A stretch of DNA of 64,000 nt from DASXRA01 sp963737425 (GTDB lineage: Bacteria; Actinomycetota; Actinomycetes; Mycobacteriales; Jatrophihabitantaceae). Position numbers and translations under genes: made by a program. The notes under the pieces were generated by a model. It saw nothing but the letters and a program-made list of their open reading frames with translations. It did no database searches and was not told the DNA's origin. Location of the stretch: positions 1,364,001-1,428,000 of the forward strand of contig CAVTSX010000009.1 of NCBI GenBank assembly GCA_963737425.1. Reading direction: 5' to 3'. Shown here piece by piece: positions 1 to 8,519 of this stretch; the first letter of the stretch is position 1; each line of letters opens with the position of its first letter.

Positions 1-134
1 CCACGGTCGAATACGTCGAGAAGCAGCCGACCCTCGAAGACGTCTTCTTCGCCATCGTCGGTGACGACGGCCAGGACGCAAGGACGCTGGCAATGACCGC
101 AGCGTCGGCACGAACGAGTAAGGAACAACGATGA
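1..134 (+). CDS. ABC transporter ATP-binding protein, C-terminal end (partial)
   Basis: Only the last 43 residues are in the window, read in the frame of base 3. They contain the TLEDVFF-type tail found at the C-terminus of DrrA/CcmA-like ATPases that energise two-component exporters. The stop codon TGA at 132-134 overlaps the ATG of the following permease (ATGA), so the two are translationally coupled and form one transporter. The Walker motifs lie upstream of the window, so the assignment rests on the tail motif and the neighbour. Substrate is unknown; the family exports drugs such as daunorubicin, but that is family knowledge and not shown here. Confidence 0.75.
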   Translation, partial: TVEYVEKQPTLEDVFFAIVGDDGQDARTLAMTAASARTSKEQR

Positions 135-892
135 CCAACCGCTTCTTCGGCGACACCACCGTTCTGCTGGGACGGTCCCTGCGCCACGTCACGCGCAGCG
201 TGGACACCATCATCACGACGGCGATCACGCCGATCGCCATGCTGCTGCTGTTCGTCTACGTGCTCGGCGGCGCGATCAAGTCAGGGTCGGGTTCGTATGT
301 GGACTACCTGCTGCCCGGCATTCTGCTCATCACGATCGCTTCGGGTATCGCCTACACCGCATTGCGGCTCTTCCAGGACACGAAGAGCGGCATCTTCGAG
401 CGATTCCAGTCCATGCCGATCGCACGGTCGTCCATACTGTGGTCGCACGTGCTGACCTCGCTGGTCGCCAATCTGTTCTCGCTCGTGCTCGTCGTGCTCG
501 TCGCCCTGCTCGTGGGCTTCCGCTCAGGGGCGGGAGTGCTGGCGTGGCTCGCGGTCGCCGGCATGCTGACCCTGTTCACCCTGGCGTTGACGTGGCTCGC
601 CGTCATCCCCGGCCTCTCCGCGAAGTCCGCGGACGGCGCGGGCGCGTTCTCCTACCCGCTCATCTTCCTGCCGTTCCTCAGCTCGGCATTCGTGCCCACC
701 CACACCATGCCCGGCCCGGTACGCGCCTTCGCCAAGCACCAGCCCGTGACCTCCATCGTCAACGCCATCCGCCACCTGTTCACCCAGCAGCCGGTCGGCA
801 CCGACATCTGGATCGCCATCGCCTGGTGTGTCGGCATCCTCATCATCGCGTACAACTTCGCCATGGTCACCTACCGCCGCAGGATCTCCTAG
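131..892 (+). CDS. ABC-2 type (DrrB-like) exporter permease
   Basis: A 253-residue integral membrane protein with about six hydrophobic segments, matching the usual length of DrrB/ABC-2 permeases. It would form the membrane channel for the ATPase encoded just upstream, with which it overlaps by four bases. The region around residues 85-105 (a FERFQSMPI stretch) is the conserved cytoplasmic loop motif of this family. Its TAG stop codon (890-892) coincides with the TA target site of a mobile element; because the base after the TA is G both in the element and in the far flank, the stop would exist with or without the insertion, so the protein is probably full length. Substrate unknown. Confidence 0.88.
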   Translation: MTNRFFGDTTVLLGRSLRHVTRSVDTIITTAITPIAMLLLFVYVLGGAIKSGSGSYVDYLLPGILLITIASGIAYTALRLFQDTKSGIFERFQSMPIARSSILWSHVLTSLVANLFSLVLVVLVALLVGFRSGAGVLAWLAVAGMLTLFTLALTWLAVIPGLSAKSADGAGAFSYPLIFLPFLSSAFVPTHTMPGPVRAFAKHQPVTSIVNAIRHLFTQQPVGTDIWIAIAWCVGILIIAYNFAMVTYRRRIS

Positions 893-1052
893 TGTCCCGC
901 GCCAGAAATTGGGCGAGTAAGTCCGGTGATCCAGGTGTGCGCTCGCAAGGCGGACAAGGAGCCGATACCGGGGTTGTATCGGCGACGAGGACAACGCAGC
1001 CAGCGTGCAGCTGGGCGCCGGACTTACCGTCTGAATTTCTGGCGCGGGACAC
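892..1052. mobile_element. 161-bp MITE-like palindromic element
   Basis: The element is bounded by perfect 19-bp inverted repeats starting GTGTCCCGCGCCAGAAATT, with TA on both sides (890-891 and 1053-1054). Inside are a second perfect inverted repeat (917-926 with 1018-1027, GTAAGTCCGG) and a central hairpin (961-968 with 976-983, GCCGATAC) whose loop is centred on base 972, the exact midpoint of the element. The whole unit can therefore fold on itself. It has no plausible coding frame. The ends match the neighbouring IS630 element's ends at 15 of 19 positions, so it is probably a non-autonomous derivative of a related IS630 element. Confidence 0.82.
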
Positions 1053-1054
1053 TA

Positions 1055-2191
1055 GTGTCGTGCGCCATTAATTCGTGGTGAAAGTTGTAGGGTTGGCCGG
1101 TGGCGAGGACGGGGCGGCCGAAGGCGTCGTTGGTGTTGAGCGATGCGGAGCGGGAGCAGTTGTTGCGGTGGTCGCGGCGGCGGAAGTCGGCGGCGGGGCT
1201 GGCGTTGCGGTCGCGGATCGTGTTGGCGTGTGCGGTGCCGGGGGCGTTGAACACGCAGGTTGCGGCCGCTGTTGGGGTGGCGCCGAACACGGTGAACAAG
1301 TGGCGTCGACGGTTCGTTGCTGATCGGTTGGACGGGCTGGTCGATGAGCCGCGGCCGGGGCGCCCGCCGGTGGTCAGGGTGGATCAGGTGGAACAGGTCA
1401 TCGTGGCCACGCTTGAGTCCACGCCGCCGAACGCGACGCATTGGTCGCGGGCGAAGATGGCCGAGCGCAGCGGGCTGTCCAGGTCGACGATCGGGCGGAT
1501 CTGGAAGGCGTTCGAGCTCAAGCCGCACCGTGTCGAGACGTTCAAGCTGTCCACCGACCCGTTGTTCGTGGACAAGGTCTTCGACGTGGTCGGGCTCTAT
1601 CTCAACCCGCCCGACGGTGCGGTGGTGCTGTGCGTGGATGAGAAGTCCCAGGTACAGGCACTGGCCCGCTCCCAGCCGGCGTTGCCGATGATGGCGGGCA
1701 TGCCCGAGCGGCGCACCCATGATTACGTCCGGCACGGTGTCACCAGCCTGTTCGCGGCGTTCAACACCGCCGACGGCACCGTGATCAGCTCCTTGCACCG
1801 CCGGCACCGCACGATCGAGTTCAAGAAGTTCCTGGCCAAGATCGATACCGAGGTCCCCGGCCATCTCGACGTGCACCTGGTGGCCGACAACTACGGCACC
1901 CACAAGAGCCCGGCGATCAAGGCATGGCTCGCCGCCCATCCACGCTTCCACATGCACCACACGCCGACCTACTCCAGCTGGATCAACCAGGTCGAACGCT
2001 GGTTCGCCTACCTCACCAGCGACCTGCTGCAACGCGGCGACCACCGCAGCGTGCCCGCATTGGAGAAAGACATCCGATCTTGGATCAACAACTGGAACGA
2101 GAACCCGAAGCCGTTCATCTGGACCAAGACCGCCGACCAGATCCTCGAATCACTCGGCCGACTTATCGCACGAATTAATGGCGCACGACAC
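1055..2191 (+). mobile_element. IS630-family insertion sequence, complete
   Basis: Perfect terminal inverted repeats begin GTGTCGTGCGCCATTAATTCGT at 1055 and mirror at 2170-2191. A TA dinucleotide lies on each side (1053-1054, 2192-2193), the target duplication expected of IS630/Tc1-like elements. The left TA is shared with the right edge of the MITE-like element, so the two insertions are directly abutted. The single transposase gene is open from end to end, so the copy may still be active. Confidence 0.92.
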
Positions 2192-2194
2192 TAG
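1100..2194 (+). CDS. IS630-family transposase
   Basis: 364-residue DDE transposase. The N-terminal ~135 residues hold two helix-turn-helix units typical of the family. The catalytic residues are visible: D180 in LCVDEKS, D263 in VADNYGTHKS and E299 in SSWINQVERWF, with the 35-residue D-E spacing of the family. The protein moves its own element by cut-and-paste into TA targets. The stop codon TAG (2192-2194) is formed by the duplicated TA plus the first flanking base, so termination depends on where the element landed. Length is normal for the family and no frameshift is seen. Confidence 0.93.
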   Translation: MARTGRPKASLVLSDAEREQLLRWSRRRKSAAGLALRSRIVLACAVPGALNTQVAAAVGVAPNTVNKWRRRFVADRLDGLVDEPRPGRPPVVRVDQVEQVIVATLESTPPNATHWSRAKMAERSGLSRSTIGRIWKAFELKPHRVETFKLSTDPLFVDKVFDVVGLYLNPPDGAVVLCVDEKSQVQALARSQPALPMMAGMPERRTHDYVRHGVTSLFAAFNTADGTVISSLHRRHRTIEFKKFLAKIDTEVPGHLDVHLVADNYGTHKSPAIKAWLAAHPRFHMHHTPTYSSWINQVERWFAYLTSDLLQRGDHRSVPALEKDIRSWINNWNENPKPFIWTKTADQILESLGRLIARINGARH

Positions 2195-2347
2195 TCTGTC
2201 TTGATCCAGATCAGCACGGTGGCGCGGTAGTCACGTGCGAGCGTGTCCGTGCACGATTCGCTTTCGACGGGTACCCCCTATCGGCCAGCACACGGCCCGG
2301 GGGGTTCTCGGTCGGCCCTTCCCTATGCGGGCACGCGAATGTCCAAA

Positions 2348-2674
2348 TCAGGAGCGAGCCTGATCGCGCCGGTCGAGGACCTCGAAGTGCGCCGAACGCT
2401 CGTCGAATCGCGCGAGCACAGTGCGGGCGCGCTCGGGCACGTGCGCCAGCTCGTAGTCCTCACCGACAAAAGCCTTCACAGCATCGAGATCGTCGAACCA
2501 CATGATCGTCGCGAACTCCACGCCGTCCTCCGTAGCCCTGCGCATGAGGTCGATCGAGAGGAAGCCCGGGATATCGCGCGTCTCGATCGCGGGAATGACC
2601 TCTCCGCGCACGATCGCTTCGTATGCGGCAGCGTTGTCGGGAGTCGTCCAACCGCGCCATAGTCGGCAGATCAC
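2348..2674 (-). CDS. ABM-like (antibiotic biosynthesis monooxygenase) domain protein
   Basis: 108 residues from a GTG start at 2674, chosen because the conserved region begins immediately (ICRLWRGWT) and upstream codons look non-coding. The pattern of a small ferredoxin-like ABM fold is recognisable: RGEVIPAI, PGFLSIDLMRR and MWFDDLDAVKAFVGEDY. Proteins of this family are small cytoplasmic dimers; some are quinone-forming monooxygenases or haem-degrading enzymes, many have no known role. No cofactor-binding signature is visible, so only the fold family is claimed. It stands alone, reading toward the IS630 element. Confidence 0.7.
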   Translation of the reverse strand: MICRLWRGWTTPDNAAAYEAIVRGEVIPAIETRDIPGFLSIDLMRRATEDGVEFATIMWFDDLDAVKAFVGEDYELAHVPERARTVLARFDERSAHFEVLDRRDQARS

Positions 2675-2878
2675 GGAGCGGTCACCGGTCGAAGCTGAAC
2701 CTGACGACTGTCGGTGTTGTCCATCGGCGAATTGTGTCAGGCACTCTGGACGGATGCACACGCCCACATCTTGCGGCCACGCAACGCCTGCGCAATGCCG
2801 CCTGGAAACACGTCGCCCGGCGTGGACAACGCGCGAATCCACCGCGACGGGTGTGCTCCCGAGTGCGAGGCCCAGTCC

Positions 2879-3349
2879 TCAGAGGGCGAGCTTCATGCGC
2901 GGCGCGGAGGTCACCGTGAAGCCGAACTGTTCGTATATCCGCTGGCCCTCCGGTGTCGCGCTGAGGTCGACGCGGTCAGCCCGAACGGTCCGCGCCCACG
3001 CGATGACGTCACGCACGAGCATCGTCGCGTAGCTCTGACCGCGATGCTCGGGCAGCGTGATGACGTTTGCCAGGCGCACCGTGCGTCCCTTGGCGCAGTG
3101 CGGGTTGGGAACGCCAATCTCGATCGTGCCGATCGCCGTGGCCACTATCTCCCCGCCGACGGCGATGACGGGGATGCGGGTGGTCGCGTTGTCGTCGACG
3201 GACCGCGCGAACCACTCGCGGGCGTGCCCCTTCCACGGTGTAGTGGACGCCGGATCGACTTCGTCGTAGAGAAGCCCCCACAGCGACAGCAGTTGTGCGA
3301 TGTCGTCCGCACGAGCAGCCCGGAGTTGACCGAGATTCACCTGGTTCAC
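2879..3349 (-). CDS. GNAT-family N-acetyltransferase
   Basis: About 156 residues. The acetyl-CoA loop region is seen as ANVITLPEHRGQSYATMLVRDVIAW, the R/Q-x-x-G/A pattern of motif A, followed by the EGQRIYEQFGF motif near the C-terminus that closes GNAT domains. The GTG at 3349 is a provisional start just before the conserved N-terminal LGQLRAARADDIAQL; a second GTG three codons later is equally possible. The reading frame stays open further upstream, but that stretch is antisense to the next gene and is not used. Substrate cannot be inferred. Confidence 0.78.
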   Translation of the reverse strand: MNQVNLGQLRAARADDIAQLLSLWGLLYDEVDPASTTPWKGHAREWFARSVDDNATTRIPVIAVGGEIVATAIGTIEIGVPNPHCAKGRTVRLANVITLPEHRGQSYATMLVRDVIAWARTVRADRVDLSATPEGQRIYEQFGFTVTSAPRMKLAL

Positions 3350-3405
3350 TGCATGATGCAAGCACGCGACGAGTTGAATCGCTGCTCGATTTTCCAGTCG
3401 CACGC

Positions 3406-4098
3406 TCAGACGGTTAGACGACGCATGGTGGTGAAGCCCCCTGCGAAGAGCACGACCGTGATGGCCGCGAGCAGGCCGGTCAGACCCGCGGCGCTCAAGG
3501 CGGTGAAGAAGTGGCCAATGTCGTGCCACGCGTGTGTCCCGGTCGCGGCGAGGGCGCCGATGAGCAGCACGGTGATCTGGGCGGCGAGGAACGCGGCGAG
3601 GCCGACGAGGCTCCAGCGGCGGTAGACCAGGCCGAACCACATGCCGTAGACGAACAGCAGCGTGAGAGCTACGAACGACGTCAGCCAGGTGAGATACCAC
3701 GGCCCGTCGAGGATGTACGGCACCCGGAAGAAGCCCATGGCTATGCCCCAGCCGCCGGTGGCTCGCTCGATCGCCTGGCCCACCGTGATGACCACTCCGG
3801 CGACGGCAGCGAGGGCGACGGCGAGTAGTGCGGTCCCCAGGTAGTAGGAGCGACGGCTGAGACCGAGGGCGAGCCCGAAGGGCAGGGACCGGGCGACGCT
3901 CTGCACGCCGAGGGCGTACACAAGGACGAAGATCGAGGCCAGGCCGCCGACGTAGCGGTGCGAGCTCTGTCCCGCCGGCGTGGCCGCCAGGATGATCAGG
4001 TCGACCAGGAAGACGAAGGTCAAGATCGCCCAGGGCAGGACCAGGTAGTTGAGCCGCTGGACCAGGTGGTAGCGGGCGACGTTGAGATAGGTGGTCAT
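3406..4098 (-). CDS. ABC transporter membrane protein (YtrA-operon type)
   Basis: 230 residues with six predicted hydrophobic segments (roughly residues 20-45, 55-75, 90-115, 140-165, 170-195, 205-225). The ATG at 4098 overlaps the stop of the ATPase gene (ATGA), so the pair is translationally coupled and this is its membrane partner. With the GntR gene upstream, the three genes have the order regulator-ATPase-permease typical of YtrA-controlled transporters of Gram-positive bacteria, which respond to cell-wall antibiotics in Bacillus; that function is inferred from family context only. Confidence 0.85.
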   Translation of the reverse strand: MTTYLNVARYHLVQRLNYLVLPWAILTFVFLVDLIILAATPAGQSSHRYVGGLASIFVLVYALGVQSVARSLPFGLALGLSRRSYYLGTALLAVALAAVAGVVITVGQAIERATGGWGIAMGFFRVPYILDGPWYLTWLTSFVALTLLFVYGMWFGLVYRRWSLVGLAAFLAAQITVLLIGALAATGTHAWHDIGHFFTALSAAGLTGLLAAITVVLFAGGFTTMRRLTV

Positions 4099-5000
4099 GC
4101 GTTCGCCCTCTCCATCAACTTTCCGCTGGCTCCGTCGGCTTTGCCGGCGGCGTGGACCATGACCTGTTGCAGCGACAGGGACTCCAGATTGAGATGCAGC
4201 TCGCGGGCCCGGATCCAGTCGCCGTCGTCGAGCGTCCCGGCGACGACCACCGACTCCTGCGAGGCGATCCGGCGACGATCCCACAGGCGGCGGCCGGCAA
4301 CGAACTCCTCCACCGCGGCGATCGGGCCGCTCACGGTCGTGGCGCTGCCGCGAACGTCGTCGGCCGCCGCGTCGAGCACGACCCGCCCGTGGTCGATCAT
4401 CACCACCTGATCCAGCAGGTCGGCGACCTCGTCGATCAGATGCGTCGACAAGATCACCGTTCGGGGACGCTCGGCGTAGTCGGCGAGGAGTCGGTCGTAG
4501 AAGAGTTGCCGAGCTACCGCGTCCAGGCCGGCGTACGGCTCGTCGAAGAGCGTGATCTCGGCTTGCGCCGCCAGGCCTATCACGATGCCCAGCGCCGAGC
4601 GCATCCCCCGCGAGAGCTTCTTGATCGCTCGGTTGACCGGGACGTCGAAGTCCCGGAGAAGCGACTCGGCCAGCTCGCCGTTCCAGTTGGGATGGAACCA
4701 CGACGCCGCGCGCAGCGCGTGATGAACCTTGAAATCAGGAAAGGCCTGGTCCTCGCGCACCAACGCCATCCGTCGGAGGATCGCATCGTTCTCGACTGGG
4801 CTGGCACCGAACACCCGCACGGTGCCGGCTGACGCGAACTCCTGGTTGGCGATGATGCGCATCAGGGTGCTCTTCCCGGCGCCGTTGCGACCCAGCAGCC
4901 CGGTGATGGACGGGCCGTGGATGTCGACGGTGACATCGTCGAGCGCGAGCTGGTCGCGGTAGCGGCGGGTCAAGTCGGTCACCGAGATCGTCGGCGTCAT
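4095..5000 (-). CDS. ABC transporter ATP-binding protein (YtrB-like)
   Basis: 301 residues. Walker A is GRNGAGKST at 37-45, Walker B ITLFDEP at 149-155, and the signature is the variant LSRGM (129-133) instead of LSGGQ, as often seen in YtrB-type ATPases. The last ~90 residues form a C-terminal extension after the H-loop (STHLIDE). It powers the membrane protein encoded downstream. Its start ATG (5000) overlaps the GntR stop codon by four bases, so regulator, ATPase and permease are one operon. Confidence 0.93.
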   Translation of the reverse strand: MTPTISVTDLTRRYRDQLALDDVTVDIHGPSITGLLGRNGAGKSTLMRIIANQEFASAGTVRVFGASPVENDAILRRMALVREDQAFPDFKVHHALRAASWFHPNWNGELAESLLRDFDVPVNRAIKKLSRGMRSALGIVIGLAAQAEITLFDEPYAGLDAVARQLFYDRLLADYAERPRTVILSTHLIDEVADLLDQVVMIDHGRVVLDAAADDVRGSATTVSGPIAAVEEFVAGRRLWDRRRIASQESVVVAGTLDDGDWIRARELHLNLESLSLQQVMVHAAGKADGASGKLMERANA

Positions 5001-5374
5001 ATCTTGATACCTCCATGGACATGGTCGGCCTCTCGGACCATCGACAGCAGCGTGTCCGCGTCGATCCCGAGCCGGTTGGCTTCGGCGACCATCGGCTCTA
5101 CGTAGCGTTCGGCGAAACGCTTGCGTCGGTCATCGAGCAGCCGCGCCCGGGCGCCGCCCGAGACGAACATGCCGACGCCGCGCCGCTTCTCTACGAGCCC
5201 GTCGTCGGTGAGCACGTTGATGCCCTTGGCCGCGGTGGCGGGGTTGATCCGGTAGAAAGCGGCGAGCTCATTGGTGGACGGCACGCGGTCGCCCTCCGCA
5301 AGCGTGCCTTCCGCGATGTCGTCGGCCAGGCGGTCGGCGATCTGGGAGAAGATCGGCGCTCCATCATCTAGCAC
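4997..5374 (-). CDS. GntR-family regulator, YtrA subfamily
   Basis: 125 residues: an N-terminal winged helix (residues ~10-75, with the GDRVPSTNELAAFYRINPATAAKGINVL recognition region) and a short ~50-residue C-terminal helical dimerisation tail, the defining shape of the YtrA subfamily. It heads the ABC operon and most likely represses it until an inducer appears. An inverted repeat 42-57 bases upstream of the start is a good candidate operator. Confidence 0.9.
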   Translation of the reverse strand: MLDDGAPIFSQIADRLADDIAEGTLAEGDRVPSTNELAAFYRINPATAAKGINVLTDDGLVEKRRGVGMFVSGGARARLLDDRRKRFAERYVEPMVAEANRLGIDADTLLSMVREADHVHGGIKI

Positions 5375-5415
5375 GAACGACCCCCGAGCAGCTGTTTGCC
5401 CATCCGGTTGGCTGG

Positions 5416-5431
5416 TTAGTTACTTGACTAA
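5416..5431. promoter_or_regulatory. Candidate GntR/YtrA operator
   Basis: Inverted repeat TTAGT-TACTTG-ACTAA lies upstream of the GntR gene, in an AT-richer patch than its surroundings. Autoregulators of the YtrA subfamily bind such short dyads over their own promoter. Assigned from position and symmetry only. Confidence 0.5.
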
Positions 5432-5573
5432 TGTACCCAGGAACTTTGCGGTGTCAAGGCGCACGGATCGGCAGTGACCGCGAAACGCTCGATCTGCCGC
5501 TGCGGGCGCGGTTCCGCCGCCGATGTGCGGCTGTGTGATCCGAACGAGACTCTCGAGGCATACCGTCCGCTGC

Positions 5574-6019
5574 ATGAAGCGGGTTGCCGTGCTGTGGACG
5601 TGCGCTGTAGCGGTCGTACTCGGACTGAGCGCTTGTTCCGGCTCGGGCGCCTCGAATGTCGCGACGGCGGTCGTCACGCACGTCGGCGGCGTGCCGCCAG
5701 GCATCAAGCAACCACCGGTTGGTTGGCTGCGGGTACTCCGAAGCCCTTCGCGACCTGGGCACTCTCCAATGAGATCTACGTGACGACATGGGGCAGCAGT
5801 TCCTGTCCAAGGCTGCCAACCTCGGTTCACGCGCACGGAGCGCACGAGGTGCGAATCAAGACCGCGGAGCACTTTCTGCATAAGGGCGATCACGCCTGCA
5901 CGAGCGATCTCGGGCCTACGACGAGCACCGTGAAGCTTCCTGCGGAGATAGATGACGCTGCCGCGCTTACCGTCAGCATCAACGACACGTTGACCCGCCT
6001 GGGACCCCGGTCGAACTGA
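5574..6019 (+). pseudogene. Small lipoprotein gene interrupted by a frameshift
   Basis: The first half, read from the ATG at 5574, is a lipoprotein signal (MKRVAVLW then a hydrophobic run ending in the lipobox LSAC). After about 50 codons the frame becomes arginine-rich and stops at 5783. The reading frame one base earlier continues sensibly (WLAAGTPKPFATWALSNEIYVTTW) to the stop at 6019. Joining the two at the GGTTGGTTGG repeat near 5717-5726 restores a ~148-residue secreted lipoprotein with two later cysteines. Either the gene is inactivated by slippage in that repeat or the base call is wrong. Function unknown. Confidence 0.68.
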
Positions 6020-6123
6020 GCGGACGTCCGGTCCTGCCACAGATGGTTCACGCGGGTGCCGAATTCCGCGCTGCCCTCGCGCTCGCCTCCCTCGCTGAAT
6101 TGCCGCTGTCGCGTGAGTGCCCA

Positions 6124-6897
6124 TCAAGGAGTGTCGAGCAGATGACGGATCCAGTCGCTGGATGCCGCGGCCGCGACGGACTTGCCGTTCGCGTCGACAT
6201 CGGTCGGTCGCGCGCCGTGTCGTAGCAGTACGGCGATGACCCGGCGCTGTTCGTCTTTCGCCGCTTCCGAACCGGAACTGCTCTTGCCGGTGTTCTGCAC
6301 GGCGAGGTGCAGCGGGGTCGAACCGCTCTTGTTCGTCAGCCGCGGATCGGCGCCGCCCTGGATGAGGGCGCTGGCCGCCGCCGAGCAACGGTTGCGAACG
6401 GCTCGATGCAGCGGGGCCACGCCACTGTTGTCCAACGCATTGGGATCCGCGCCGACCGCGATCAGATAGGCGATCACCTCACGCTGCGCGACTGGGTCCC
6501 AGTGCTCTGTGCCGGGACCGCCGTCGGCGGCGTAGTGAAGCGGTTCAGCTCCCCGTCGGTTGCGGGCGCGCACATCGGCGCCGTTCGCGACGAGCGACTC
6601 GGCGAGTTCTCGTTGATACGCGGCCGCCGCGAGGTGCAGCGCCGTGTCACCGGCGTAGACGTAGTGACGGATCGCAGCAAGGAAGTACGTGCCGGCACCC
6701 TGGCGGCTTGCCGCGATACGAATCGGACGGCTTGCGAAATGCGGCGACGAGTCCAGCCGTCGCGCGACCTCCGTGCGATCGCGCGAGGCGATCGCAGCGA
6801 AGAGCGCAAACAGCGCACCGTCGTCGGACCCATCGCTCGAAGCGTGCTGCGTCGCCACCCGCCCATCGTCGCAGGCAAGTGGCGCGACCGACCGCAA
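6124..6897 (-). CDS. Ankyrin-repeat protein
   Basis: 257 residues with at least four ankyrin units from about residue 80 onward: DTALHLAAAAYQRELAESLVANGADV, AEPLHYAADGG, VAPLHRAVRNRC and STPLHLAVQNTG, each with the TPLHxA consensus and the GADP/GADV turn. Ankyrin stacks bind protein partners; the partner is unknown. No signal peptide or membrane segment is seen, so it is probably cytoplasmic. The true start may be an internal GTG about 13 codons in (near 6858), since the first residues look poorly conserved. Confidence 0.82.
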   Translation of the reverse strand: MRSVAPLACDDGRVATQHASSDGSDDGALFALFAAIASRDRTEVARRLDSSPHFASRPIRIAASRQGAGTYFLAAIRHYVYAGDTALHLAAAAYQRELAESLVANGADVRARNRRGAEPLHYAADGGPGTEHWDPVAQREVIAYLIAVGADPNALDNSGVAPLHRAVRNRCSAAASALIQGGADPRLTNKSGSTPLHLAVQNTGKSSSGSEAAKDEQRRVIAVLLRHGARPTDVDANGKSVAAAASSDWIRHLLDTP

Positions 6898-6948
6898 AGT
6901 TCGGCGCCTGCCGCGTGGCCTATGCCGGGTCGCGACGGGCCGCTCCGT

Positions 6949-7326
6949 TCAATTGCCGTAGGACAATGCGTCGAGTAGGTCGAACAGAAGGCTCGCCTCG
7001 CGGCGCAACTGTTCGGCGGCACTCGAATTCGCGAGTGCCAGCGAATCCGCTGTGGCGCAACGGTCTTGCGCCTCCCAGCGAACGATCTCGGTCATGTCCT
7101 GTTCGGTAAGCGAGCGTCGCTGCGCGTCGGTCCGTCCGGCTCCGACCGGAGAGAGCTCGACGGCACCCGCTTTGTGTTCCTCGGCAAGCGGGACGGCTCC
7201 GGCGTTGTCTATAGCTGCGAGCGCTGTCCGGTAGACGGCCAGCGCCGCGCGGTCCCGGTCTTTCATCGCTCGGGTTACCGCGCGTCCGAGTGCGGTCTTG
7301 ACGGAGGTCCGATCTGGTTCTGCCAC
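6949..7326 (-). CDS. YqeY/GatB-like domain protein
   Basis: 125 residues beginning with the recognisable YqeY pattern: TALGRAVTRAMKDRDRAALAVYRTALAAIDNA. The family resembles the tail domain of the GatB subunit of tRNA amidotransferase; stand-alone members have no firmly known function. Acidic, soluble, slightly shorter than the usual ~150 residues. It lies 51 bases upstream of the ankyrin gene on the same strand and may be transcribed with it. Confidence 0.75.
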   Translation of the reverse strand: MAEPDRTSVKTALGRAVTRAMKDRDRAALAVYRTALAAIDNAGAVPLAEEHKAGAVELSPVGAGRTDAQRRSLTEQDMTEIVRWEAQDRCATADSLALANSSAAEQLRREASLLFDLLDALSYGN

Positions 7327-7412
7327 ACGATCACTCTCTCACTGGCCGAGAACACGTTATGTGACAGAGGCGATCGGCCATGCCGATCGGTGCACCGTCG
7401 CAGCCAGTCCGC

Positions 7413-8519
7413 CTATCGCCGACTCGGAGCGGCGGTTTCGCTATTTTCGGACGTCCCTCGCAGGAGTGCCTGGTCGCCTGCGGCTGCGGAGTAGTCCCTT
7501 GGGCGCGCTCCCGGCTGGGCGCTTGGCGCTGCCGCCCGGAGGGTCGCTTCGATGTTGTGCCAGGGCAGGCCCGGTGGTAGCAGCATTGTGACGATGTCGG
7601 CTGCGCGGTCCCAGGGCTGGAGTTGCTCGCGGACCTGATCGCCGGTTCCGCTTGCCGCGAGCTGGTCGAGCACGACCTGGGCGCCGGGCGGGACGGTCGC
7701 GTGCTGTGGGCTCGGGCGTGGGTTCGCGTCGATGATCGCTTGGACCTGGGCGGCATAGCCTTGGCCGGACACGGACCGGGCGTAGACGTCGCCCATGGCG
7801 CTCAGGTACCAGGTGGTGCAGGCTGCGGCGATGGCCCGGGCCGCGTCGGAGTCTTCGTCGACGACGGTGATCGGCCCGGTCGCTACCGTGAGAGGGCGCG
7901 CGTGTGGCGCGGCTGCTTCGCGTAGCTCGCGGAGCTCGGCCGCCCAGCCGGGCAGGCGATCCCGGGCCACCAGCGCGGGGATCCAGCCGTCGCCGAGCTC
8001 GGCGGCCACCCGGATCGTGTGATGGCCCAGCGCGGCGACCCAGATGGGTAGCTCGGGGACCGGCGGCTGGCCCAGGCGCAGCGGACGCGCGGCCGGGGCC
8101 CGGTCGAGCCGGTCGAGCTGGGCGGGCTGGCCGTCCAGCAGCGCCCGAACCTTGGTCACGACGTCGCGCAACTGGGCGGCCGGGTGCTCGAACGCGGAGT
8201 CGTGAAACCCCTCGACCAGTGCTTTGGTGCTGGCACCCAGGCCCAGCACAAAACGTCCGCCGCTGATCTGGTGGAGAGTCGATGCGGTCATCGCCAGCGT
8301 TGCCGGGGTGCGCCCCCAGACCGACAGGATGGCAGAGGCGAGGGAGATCCTGGCGGTGCGAAGCGCGATCTCGGTCAGTACCGGGACCGCGTCCAGTCCC
8401 CAGCCCTCGGGCAGCGCGAAGATCTCATACCCCAGCTCGTCGGCGAGCACGGCGGTGCGGACGATTACGTCCCGCCGAGTCTCCATCGGCGTGAGCCCCA
8501 GGCCGCGGCGGGTGGTCAC
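7413..8519 (-). CDS. Luciferase-like (probably F420-dependent) oxidoreductase
   Basis: 368 residues from a GTG at 8519 that overlaps the stop codon of the upstream gene (GTGA). The TIM-barrel pattern of luciferase-like monooxygenases is clear: ELGYEIFALPEGWGLDAVPVLTEIALRTARISLASAI in the N-terminal half, the RFVLGLGASTKALVEGFH motif near residue 95-110, and ELPIWVAALGHHTIRVAAELGDGWIP in the middle. In actinomycetes such proteins mostly use coenzyme F420, though FMN cannot be excluded. It would act with, or on a substrate related to, the co-translated hotdog protein. The last ~40 residues look like a disordered extension. Confidence 0.85.
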   Translation of the reverse strand: MTTRRGLGLTPMETRRDVIVRTAVLADELGYEIFALPEGWGLDAVPVLTEIALRTARISLASAILSVWGRTPATLAMTASTLHQISGGRFVLGLGASTKALVEGFHDSAFEHPAAQLRDVVTKVRALLDGQPAQLDRLDRAPAARPLRLGQPPVPELPIWVAALGHHTIRVAAELGDGWIPALVARDRLPGWAAELRELREAAAPHARPLTVATGPITVVDEDSDAARAIAAACTTWYLSAMGDVYARSVSGQGYAAQVQAIIDANPRPSPQHATVPPGAQVVLDQLAASGTGDQVREQLQPWDRAADIVTMLLPPGLPWHNIEATLRAAAPSAQPGARPRDYSAAAGDQALLRGTSENSETAAPSRR

